Shown here one piece after another: positions 54,010-63,335 of a DNA stretch of 64,000 nucleotides; positions within the stretch are counted from its first letter, which is position 1, and every line of letters starts with the position of its first letter. This DNA comes from Larix kaempferi (Eukaryota > Streptophyta > Pinopsida > Pinales > Pinaceae): assembly GCA_027924585.1 (NCBI GenBank), contig BSBM01000442.1:1488001-1552000 (forward strand), in the 5' to 3' direction. The notes under the pieces were generated by a model that saw only the letters and a list, made by a program, of their open reading frames with translations, had not been told where the DNA came from and made no database searches. The position numbers and the translations under genes were made by a program.

Positions 54010-54861
54010 CTATGTTGCAGGACACTTGGGCCCCAACTCCGTTTCCAGTGTTTCGCCGTTTCAAAACCTCGAAACACGTACCGTACGGCCTGGAAACACA
54101 TACCATACGGCCCGGAAACGCGTTTCCGTATGGACAGAACATGTTTTTGAGATGGAAACGCATTTCGTCCATACGGAAACGCGTTTCCAGTACGGATTCA
54201 GTAAACGGGGTTGCGTTTCCGAAAAAAATATCACCATGGTGCAAGAGTATTTGGTAATGGCAATAAAAGTGACATTCTCCTTATCTTTTATTTTCCATCC
54301 TTTTACTTAATTTTTTAACATTACCATTAATTGTTTCAGGATGTTTGATAGTGGTTCCAACCTCATCGGACTTCATATGCAAAAAGTAGAATTTTAGATC
54401 CCATTCAAAATTCAGCAGACTTAATAGTTTTCAGGATTTCAAGATTGCAAAGTTTCCACTAGATTCTATCATGTATGAGGGCATGGAATTGGGATTTAAT
54501 CAAGCACATCAACCCCTATATGTCCCTTGATGTTGGTGGTGTTGATTGTTGAACTCCTCTGTCATGACCTTAATAAAGATGTACTCTTCACTCAAGCAAA
54601 TCACTTATTAAGCATGTGAAGCTTTTTCTACCTCAATTTAACGATTGGATTAGGAAGCTTCATCAAAATTGTAGGGTGTTGGGCCGTTAACTAATGTCCT
54701 TGGAGGATCAACTTTGAAATTCGAGTTAGAGGCAAGGGCTAGAGCCTAGAGAAGGGAGGCATAGGGTGCTATTGATGAATAGGATCCCAATATAGGCAAT
54801 GATTCGCCGACATGTATGATTTGTGATTTATATTTCACATTCATTTTTTTAAATGTTCTTG

Positions 54862-54892
<31 letters not shown>

Positions 54893-54968
54893 CGCATTTC
54901 CCCGTTTCCAAAATTTAAGGGGGTCACGTTTCCCCTGTTTCGACGTTTCCCCGTTTCGTGCAACTTAG
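54010..54968. mobile_element. 959-bp hAT-type MITE (AAACGCGTTT class)
   Basis: CAGCAGTC flanks it exactly (54002-54009, 54969-54976). The ends are CTATGTTGCAGGACAC and, read inward, CTAAGTTGCACGAAACG. The left array (54040-54215) holds GGAAACGCGTTTCC at 54115-54128 and 54176-54189 and CGTACGG/CATACGG words. A (TA)n tract (54866-54891) is followed by CGCATTTCCCCGTTTCC. The core 54290-54830 is shared with the other three copies. Non-autonomous. Confidence 0.94.
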
Positions 54969-54976
54969 CAGCAGTC

Positions 54977-55539
54977 AGATCATTTCACTTCAGGAGGGAC
55001 TTGGTAAGGTCTGATTTCTGTTTATTTCTGGTGACAGTGGTGGACTAATCTCCCTACTATTAGCTACACAGCCAGACCTTGTTCTTCCTCCTCTAGTTAG
55101 GATTTAGTTAGTTGCATTTTGTACTGCATTCTTGCATTGCATATTAATTGCATTATGCATTTCATTCAAGTTCATAAAAAAAATTACAGCAACTGGACCA
55201 TAAACGGATGGCTTGCCATTTCTATGGACAATGATCTAATTGGGCCCTTTTGCCAGGTAATTCTGTGATGTTGACAAGGGTTAATTGCCCATGTCAACAG
55301 GTTACAATGATCTTTCACATCTAACATATAAAAAATAAACTTTACATTTGATTTCGATGTTCTTGACTTGAACCTAAACCTGCATCTCTGAATAGACAAA
55401 AGAAGTACAGATCTTACATGTGTATTGTAAATTTTGTTAAATGTTGATCATGTTACTGTTTCTTAAGAAACAATATAAAATAAAATAAAAAATCAACATA
55501 AAAAAACAGCATCTCAGCTTGTTTGAAAGCAGCATTTAC
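54977..55539. other. Intron sequence next to NAA15 exon b
   Basis: No recognised element or frame. Confidence 0.35.
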
Positions 55540-55645
55540 CTTGTACAGAAGCATTTCAGCATGTTCATAGCGTTCATTATAGGGAGGATAGTCCTCTTCC
55601 AGTGTCCCCTCGTATGCTTCCAAAATCTCTGCAGATTTCCTTGGA
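55540..55645 (-). CDS. NAA15: NAA15 exon b (106 nt)
   Basis: Acceptor TCTGGGCATCAG, donor GTAAAT. The first base completes the codon begun by exon a (GA|T). It encodes PRKSAEILEAYEGTLEEDYP, then PYNERYEHAEMLLYK, ending in phase 0. The plant NAA15 counterpart has KAVEILEAYEGTLEDDYPP and EHTEMILYK. Confidence 0.93.
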
Positions 55646-55719
55646 CTGATGCCCAGACATAATAAGTTTAAAATGAATTATTTCATGAAAAATATCAAAA
55701 GAATAAAAATTAATTCTTA

Positions 55720-55754
<35 letters not shown>

Positions 55755-56749
55755 TAATTATGAAGAAAACAGCCATACTAAGCCAATAAAATGCACAAGC
55801 CTTTTAAAATTGAAAACATTCGTATTAAAATTAAAGCTGCATTCCACTACCAGAAAAGTAAAACTATGAACTTTGAAGCATTGAATCAAGAAAACCAAAC
55901 ATCTAGTTATCACCAAAGGAATGGTGCCTTAAATTCATTCTATAATGACAAAAACTTTGAAAAATTTCACTGTTAGGATCATAGCAGTTATCCTATTTGG
56001 GATGGATTGTTTGGATTACTTTTTTCCTTTGAGATGTCACTTGCAGAAATACACCAGAAGCAGTTCCTGTTCCTGAATAGCTTTACTGGTGAAGGCCTTT
56101 TTTCTCTTTTGTGCCAAAAGAATCAAATCCCTTTCCTCACTTCAGACTCCCGGTAAGCAACACGGTTGACATGTTTGCCGCAATGATAGTTTACAGAAGG
56201 CATGCTAAGGCACGGGTCTATAATCATTAATTATTTATACACAATCAGGCACACAGCAAAGTAGATAGGAAGGAAATCCGAAAAGGAGTTACAGATGGAC
56301 ATGCAACAAATGTACACTAGATAGCCAGAAATTATGTGATAACAAATTAATACAGTTAGCTTAGGATAAATCATAACCCGACCACACTCATGTCTATGCA
56401 GATTGCAGCAAGAAGTGAGCTACTGTAAATGAAACCCAGATTACCAGTGTTCACAGGGACAGGTGCAGGTGTAGAAGTCGGTACATCAATGCCATTTTCA
56501 ATATGCACATTACATACACAGATACATAAATATAACCCAGAATATTTAGTGTACAATAGTAAAGATGACCTTCCCAATTAAAATATCATATGGTAGTATC
56601 GTGTGTGTGTATTGCTTACAGTACACTAATTAACATATACTTGTCATGTAGTGAAGGAAAAATTAGAATGTCCAGTCATTTATAGGATTGCAACTGTTGT
56701 ATGTATTTTTTTCTGATTAAATAGTCTCACCCAACCCTTACATGCTTAA
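55646..56749. other. Intron between NAA15 exons a and b, left part
   Basis: A (TA)n tract lies at 55723-55751. No recognised coding. Small palindromes are not in an array. Confidence 0.4.
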
Positions 56750-56955
56750 GTGAAGACCCCCAGGGGCTCTGGTACCAGGCCAGCCTTCGGAGAGCACTCC
56801 CCCTTCTTCACCAGAATTTCTGGATGGAAGGCAGATCAATCACCAGACACAGAAGTGGCTAGTAACCCCAAAGGATCCAATGGGAATTGATCTCAACACC
56901 TCTATGGACTGCACACAAGAGCATCTATAAATTGAGCTAACCCTTGGGGCTTCGA
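56750..56955 (-). mobile_element. tRNA-derived SINE-like element, minus strand
   Basis: On the minus strand it reads GCCCCAAGGGTTAGCTCAATTT (A-box-like, near 56930-56955), followed by GATCAATTCCC and CTGGTGAAGAAGGGGG. The start matches the element at 35682. The B-box region is diverged. Confidence 0.45.
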
Positions 56956-57283
56956 GTGTTGTGTATATATGTGCATGTGTAAATATAAAAATAACATGAT
57001 TACAATATACAACGTCTAGGAATATTTATTATTTATACTTATGAAGAGAGGAGGTCACGATGAGGCTTGAGCAATCATGACTCTGATCTATTAGTGGATG
57101 TCTTGGTAGGTATATGACAAGCCCTTCCCCATAAAATGCTTTGTCCGGAAAGCATAGGAAAATAAGGGTTTTTAGTTTTAAATAACTCGCTTTCACATGA
57201 AATGTGTCATCAACTAGTAAGTTCTTCCACTTGATGAGGCATTTCATTATCTCTCTGATGGCAAGGATTTTGTATGTGTTAAT

Positions 57284-57824
57284 TGTTAGATTTTCAAACA
57301 TTTATAGCATAATAATTCAATTGCATAAATTCAATAGGATCACTAGAAAAAAGACAAAGCACAGAGTTTATCCTGTGAAACCCTATCGGGAGAAAACCCA
57401 GGAACCTTCGTATAGAAATGATAATTCCGAGAACGGAGTACAATGATGAGAGAGAAAAGATGGAAAATGCTTTCCAAAAATAGAAACCCCAAATATAGTC
57501 TTCCTCTTGCTGCAGATGTGAATCTCTCTCTAGGTTATGCGAACTTCACTTGAGTGGATGAGTGAATAATGAGGTGAACTTTCCCTCTATTTATACAAGT
57601 GCCAACTGGCCTTTTTTTTTTACCTAACTGGGCCGACTTCTCTTGGGGATCAATAAATAATTTATTTTTAATCTTTTCTTTTGTTTGCTTTTCACCCCAA
57701 GGTTTACATTGTTCTATATAGGGTTTACATGATTAATTACATCAAGTTCAACTCCCTTAGGAGGTACAATTAAATACAATAAAATACAATAATAATATCT
57801 TCCAAAGTTGCACAAATTCCAACA
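57284..57824 (-). mobile_element. 541-bp solo LTR of the copia A family with 5-bp duplication
   Basis: TTAAT flanks it on both sides (57279-57283, 57825-57829). It reads TGTTAGATTTTC to AAATTCCAACA. On the minus strand TGTTGGAATTTG and GGAAGATATTATTATTG match the copia A LTR. It carries the CCCTATCGGGAGAAAACCC and GGGCCGACTT words of that family. It lies in the NAA15 intron in the same direction as the gene. Confidence 0.92.
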
Positions 57825-57829
57825 TTAAT

Positions 57830-58881
57830 AAAAGGCCTTCAAGTTCAAACACATGTTTGCCTTCTTCATCAAGGACTGATGACTGTTTGTATTAGGTCAT
57901 GATATCCTAATTTCTTTTTCAAGCATAAACATGGAACACATTGTTAACTCCCAGAGTCCCAGACCTTCACTCAAGGATATTCAGGTCCCTGAATGAAATG
58001 CATTCCTAGAGGCAATTAGGAAGGTTTCCCAATGTCACCTTAGCAACACCTCCTCTCACTTCAGGCCATCTCTCCTCTGGCACAAGGGGAGGAAACCATA
58101 GAAAAGATTTATGATATTCTTTGAGATAAATAGGTGAAAAAAATAGACCAATGCCAATCTAGTTAAGGCGATGGAGTCAGAGGACAAATTCAAGAGCATT
58201 CGGATAGACATGGATGGCAATGTAACTAGGCTGTTATCAACATGCTTTAATTAACCATATAGCCTTCTTTATATAATGCAGAAATAAAGAAAAAGCCTGT
58301 CCAAAGGTGTGCCTCTTCCACCATTACAAATAGAGCAGTCAATGAAGCCAAGTCAAATTTTGGTCATCTTGTTTTGTGAGATCCCAACGAGCATATGCCA
58401 TCACACAACAATTCTACAAGAGGATGTGTGGAATGCCTTCTTCCGCTAGGATAAATAGTTTCCCAATATGGAAACAACCCTTTGTTGTTTGCACGTGCTA
58501 ACAAGCTCTATGACTCTTCAGTAACATCAATCTGATGATAAGATTTGCATGCAACCATCACCTTCAATAGATCATCAAGCATCTGGCTTGCTTTGGTGGA
58601 TGTCATGGAATTCCAAGGAACCCCCAAGGTCATTGACCTTTGTGCACTAATCATCGACACATCTCCAAGTATGGATTTGGTTGTTCCAATATCAAAAGCA
58701 ACAATTAGATTGTGGATACCCTTGATGTTGGCCTCAACCTATTGTCCACGTCATTTAGTATCATTGACCTTATGTGTCCCTATGACTCCTTGTATAGCTT
58801 TGTCTCCTTGGGCTAGAGATGTAGGCAGCTCTTCATCATTTTTCATTTTCACTCTCCACGCTCTTCTCTTGGTTGCACGAT
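57830..58881. other. Unclassified intron sequence
   Basis: Several frames are open on the plus strand (58545-58892) but have no recognised similarity. It may belong to the 3' part of the G-patch element, which is on the minus strand. Confidence 0.3.
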
Positions 58882-59457
58882 GGCTGGGGTGAAGCTATGA
58901 ATGAAGTCTCCAACACTTCACTTCCCATTGTCCACTCAACTTGCTATGATGGCAAATGTTCTTAAACTTGGTTGTGTTGCTTGGTTTGTTTGCCTCATGC
59001 ATTTCCCTTTGAGTTTGTTGATGGTTTGGAGAAGACTTCTTTTCATCCTCCATCTGAAAGCAATATGACTTGACGCACATGGCTTGCTTCTCCCACCAAG
59101 AAGTCACACAATGGCCTTTCCTTCCACAAAATGAACAAGCCTCTGAGTACCAACAGTTGGTTGTGTTATGGCTGGGGTGAAGCTATGAATGAAGTCTCCA
59201 ACACTTCACTTCTGTCCACTCAACTTGCTATGATGGCAAATGTTCTTAAAGCTGGTTGTGTTGCTTGGTTTGTTTGCCTCATGCGCCGTTGAGTTTGTTG
59301 ATGGTTTGGAGAAGACTTCTTTTCATCCTCCATCTGAAAGCAATATGACTTGACACACATGGCTTGCTTCTCCCAACAAGAAGTCACACAATGGCCTTTC
59401 CTTCCACAAAATGAACAAGCCTCTGAGTACCAACAGTTGGTTGTGTTATGGCATTTC
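58882..59457. repeat. 288-bp tandem duplication in the zinc-knuckle region
   Basis: GGCTGGGGTGAAGCTATGAA begins copies at 58882 and 59170. Both contain the knuckle-coding stretch and are about 95% identical, with small deletions (ATTTCC and CCCATT are missing in the second copy). Confidence 0.9.
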
Positions 59458-60413
59458 CTCTTGCAGCAGTGAAAAAAATTTATCTTATTCTTCTTCTTCT
59501 TGCCCTGGATGCTTACCAATTCTTACAAGTGTTGATGTATACCGAGTCTTTAAACACTTCTCTTTGTTGCCATTCTACAATCCACCGCAAGAAGGATAAG
59601 GTAGTGTTCCACAATCTTCAATCACTGCTACTCTTCCCTCTAATGAACAAGCAAAATCTACAACATCTTTGGCCTTCACAAAAGTGATCTTAGATTTTGT
59701 GGCCTTCTCTCTTCCATCAAAACCCAAGCCTTTATGCTTGGCCCTTGGTTTATCTACAATAAGGCTAAGGATGCCTTGCCTTGGCTTACCTAGACCTTGT
59801 CCATCATAGCACATTTGTCTTAATAGTTTCAAACAAATGCCTCTTGTATGCTTTTCAAACTCACCAACATGCTTTGGAGGAATGTCTAAAGAAGGTGAAC
59901 TTACCTCAATGATCTCATTCATGATGTTGGCTTCGGTGGTGGCAATGGGAGGTGGCCTTGCTTTTTGGTGTCCTTGGATAATTTCTTGTAATTTTGTCAT
60001 TTATTTGTCCTTCTCTGCCAACTCTTTCTTCAGTTGTGTCTCAGTGTGAGTGAACCTATCCGCCAACCAGCTATCATTTGGATGACCTTCTTTCCCAATT
60101 GCACCAACCAAACTCTATACTTGTCCCACTCTGCCATGACAGTAATGAGGGAGTCTTTACATTTATCAAACCTATTCTTTAGCAATGGAAACAGTTTAGC
60201 AGAGGTCTCAAGTTTCTTTTCCATCCCTGTCATCCTTCAGCCATACATTTGAACCTTCTCTTTCAAGCGTGTGTTCTCTTCTTGAAGCTAAGCACTGGTA
60301 CCCGGCAAGTATTCCAACCTTCCTCTGTTTGCTTTATTCATGTTAGGTTTGCAATGTTTTCTTCAAGCTCTGGCAACTGTGTCACGGCCAGGATTTAACT
60401 ACTCTGATACTAT
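58882..60413 (-). pseudogene. Retroelement-like fragment: coiled coil, G-patch, CCHC knuckles
   Basis: On the minus strand the order is a helical Lys/Glu-rich segment (60233-60030: KLETSAKLFPLLKNRFDKCK), then a 141-residue frame (60000-59575) with a G-patch at residues 48-94 (FEKHTRGI, GQGLGK, GLGF), then a zinc-knuckle pair (59519-59400). One knuckle is intact (CSFCGRKGHCVTSC), the other degenerate (CCKRKCHNTTNC). Frameshifts and stops separate the parts. ACTCTGATACTATA at 60400-60413 is the complement of a degenerate initiator tRNA-Met primer-binding site, which suggests the leader of an LTR element. G-patch plus CCHC also occurs in cellular RNA-binding proteins, so host-gene ancestry is not excluded. 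I do not recognise the family. Confidence 0.5.
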
Positions 60414-60960
60414 ATGATCTGTAAACAAGGGACTTACAGCCCACTTGTCTTATGAATCCTCCTCACTCCAGTCATTGTCAAGATTGAGGGTTCCTTTGTT
60501 GCGAAAATTATTTCAAAGCTTTCGCATGCCGTTAATAGGGCGGGGCAAGCTGCACTACCAGTCAAGGCCTGCAAAACTAAACTAGATCCCGACCACTCAT
60601 TCCAATTCAACTTTCTAGGCAGTCGGTGAGGCAACTCACACCTCGTCACCAAGATGGTCACCAGGTCCATGACAAAAGGGAACAACATAAAAATTGGTCA
60701 CGTGGTAAGCATGATGATCATCTCACCCCCACCCCTTCCCTCTATCATTGATAAGGTGCCCCATGTGCCTTTATCCATCTCAAAGGGATCATGTGTCAGA
60801 GAGGAGCAAGGAAACAATTAGGGTCCATTTGCTGTGGAAAATCCTCCACCTACATATGGCAAGCCCAAGCCAAACGATGAGGAATCGAATCTAGGTGTTG
60901 TTGCCACATGCACCAAAGGAGATATGTAGTTGCTGCAGCAAACCTATCAACTCAATGTGA
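60414..60960 (-). mobile_element. Possible LTR upstream of the G-patch element
   Basis: If the sequence at 60400-60413 is a primer-binding site, this stretch should be the 5' LTR on the minus strand. It has no clear terminal TG/CA or TATA, so the call is tentative. The minus-strand frame at 60434-60688 is not similar to a known protein. Confidence 0.25.
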
Positions 60961-61731
60961 TATGTTCTTATTTTGCACTTGACTGAATACCATTAGCATT
61001 AGTGATTTTTAGTTAGCTAATCATAGTGGGGATTTTGTTTGTTTGGGTGCTGTTTTAAGTTTTTAACCCCTTTTGAAACATGGTTGTCGCTGCAGTGATT
61101 TGCCACCCAGATTTTTGTAAAATGCTGTATATTGTAGATTTTTCAGAATACTATAAGAAGAATCTATGAAAAAAATGTAGCAATACAAAAAGGGCTAGAA
61201 AGAACAAATTGGTTACACACGTAAATGTAATATTAGCATTTTTCTTGTTAACAGCAATGCTAATTTCCTCATTATATCCATATAATGCTACACATTTTAA
61301 TACAATTAAATTATATTCTGTCAATCCCATGTGCATTCTTTCTAGGAGTACGACCCATGAACACCTTAAAAGCTGAAGGTTTCCAATTCAGAATTTGGAA
61401 ATGCTCAGAAAATTTTCACAATAACTAGTGCAACATTAAAAAACATCTATCTCTAGTCTTCCACAAACCTTATATTAAATAGTAGACATCTGTGAGCAGC
61501 AGAATTCAATAGACATGGTAAATACTCCAGGACAGCATATTTAGTGTTACCATGTATGGCTATTTGTCAAATGCCCCAGAACCACTTCACAACAAATCAC
61601 TGGAGTCTTTAACATCACACACTTGCTAGGACTTGCACCTTATATATAGACAATGCAGTAAATTGTTCAAGTATTATGTCCTGTTAACTTCGTTTGAAAC
61701 TAATATAAATTAGGAAGGAATGGGAACATAC
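60961..61731. other. Intron sequence adjoining NAA15 exon a
   Basis: AT-rich, no element recognised. Confidence 0.4.
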
Positions 61732-61847
61732 TCTGAATTCAAGTGATGTGCAACTGCAAATCCAATCCAGTTCATACGGTGATTGGACTTCAAAGTTAAC
61801 AGCTGTTGTCTTGTTTCCACAAATCCTGACAGGTCCCGCATTTGTGC
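61732..61847 (-). CDS. NAA15: NAA15 exon a (116 nt)
   Basis: Acceptor AAGACATCTACAG and donor GTATGT. It encodes AQMRDLSGFVETRQQLLTLK, then SNHRMNWIGFAVAHHLNS plus two bases of an aspartate codon. This is nearly identical to plant NAA15 (AQMRDLSGFVETRQQLLTLK). It is the most 5' exon in the window. Preceding exons must lie beyond 64000 because no NAA15 coding signal was found between 61848 and the edge. Confidence 0.95.
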
Positions 61848-62280
61848 CTGTAGATGTCTTCAAGTAAATGAGGACTGAACGCATGAAATATTAATGGAGA
61901 AATCTCTACCTTACATGCAGATAATTACATAGAAGCTTCCATCATAACTAAAAATAGAGCAAGGTACATAATTAAATGAACACCAAAAACAGCATGAAGG
62001 TAAAATCAGCAAAAACAAGCCCAAAAACAAGACGGTAAAAAATCTAAATAAGCCCTTGAAACATTTCAAAACATTCTTTTTAGCTTTCGTTCTTCAGACA
62101 AACCTTACTGATCCAGCTTTTAAGAAATTAAAAACATGCTGCTCATGTTGAAACAATTGATGATTAATGAGCATGCCAATTAAGATATAAAGCTCTTTTC
62201 ATTTCTTCATATTTGAAACAAGAGAAGACAAAGATGAAGAAGAAAGCAGGCAAATTAAGTTTAATAAAACTATTTGATGA
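61848..62280. other. Intron upstream of NAA15 exon a
   Basis: AT-rich intron with no recognised element. Confidence 0.4.
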
Positions 62281-62727
62281 GATGCAATGTATGACAAACC
62301 AACCCTCCGCAAACATTTTTTGGAACTAAGGCCTCTTCTATTTTATTAGGGCACAGAAGAAAATACATCATAAAAGATGGCCTTTCCAGCAAACTTTGGA
62401 CAATTTCATAAAGTAAAGGGAAATAAACTCACTGTACATAAATTTAATTGCCACCGAATACAACTATGATGCAGACAGAAGTGAACAGTTACGATGCTGG
62501 AACAGTTACGATGCAATGTATGACAAACCAACCCTCCGCAAACATTTTTTGGAACTAAGGCCTCTTCTATTTTATTAGGGCACAGAAGAAAATACATCAT
62601 AAAAGATGGCCTTTCCAGCCAACTTTGGACAATTTCATAAAGTAAAGGGAAATAAACTCACTGTACATAAATTTAATTGCCACCGAATACGACTATGATG
62701 CAGAAAGAAGTGAACAGTTACGATGCT
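62281..62727. repeat. 229-bp tandem duplication, nearly identical copies
   Basis: GATGCAATGTATGACAAACC starts copies at 62281 and 62510. Copies 62281-62509 and 62510-62727 differ at about three positions (CAGCAAAC/CAGCCAAC, AATACAAC/AATACGAC, GCAGACAG/GCAGAAAG), so the duplication is recent. It lies in the NAA15 intron. Confidence 0.95.
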
Positions 62728-63335
62728 GGTAATGACAATTTTTTCATCTTTCTGATGTTACTGTAGTTTCCAAAGGAAAAGATAAAGATAAAGACTATCT
62801 TGGTATTGGAGCCAGAGTATATAAGCTGGCACTCCCCACCTATGATTATGTAATCTGTACTCTCTCTTACATTTATTAATAATATTTAAGATGCTTTTTC
62901 CCCAAAAAAACAAATCCTAACTGAAAAGTATCTGTCGGTAATATTATTTGGGAAAGTGAAAATCTAAGCCTCTAGAGACATAACAGCAAAGAAAACAATC
63001 AATTAAACATTCAAATAGAAACTAAAACTGTCTTTAGTGAAAGCAATTATTTAAGTAAACTATACAGGGGGTAAACTCAAAAGCTTTCTTTAAAGTTTTC
63101 TCATAAAGCACGTAGCAGAAATTCAATTCCTTCAAAATTTAAAATTTCTCTTTCTAGTTAGCTTATTCTACTCGGGTAATATAAATATACAGATTTTGAA
63201 GAATGGATGATACTCAGATGTTATCTTCAAAAACAAGAATACTCCCTAGAATCTCTTTAGATGCCAAGTGCTGAGGAAATCCAACGATGACAGCATTTAA
63301 AACCTATCCCCATAGATGTAGATATATGTATATAT
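62728..63335. other. Intron sequence without recognised element
   Basis: AT-rich, no coding. Confidence 0.35.

Larger units (their letters stand above)
23687..61847 (-). other. NAA15: NAA15-like host gene, internal part (five exons)
   Basis: Five exons on the minus strand encode 181 consecutive codons of the auxiliary subunit of the NatA complex. NatA, with the catalytic subunit NAA10, acetylates the N-terminus of nascent proteins at the ribosome, and NAA15 is the TPR scaffold that binds the catalytic subunit and the ribosome. Exons join in phase across introns of 6086, 18840, 113 and 12579 bp, and all have GT-AG ends. The decoded product follows the plant NAA15 sequence without gaps over the recognised part. 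Three of the four introns are swollen by transposons, while the fourth (113 bp) is compact. First exons and the C-terminal two thirds lie elsewhere. The frame is open and well conserved, so I judge it a functional gene, not a pseudogene. Confidence 0.9.
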
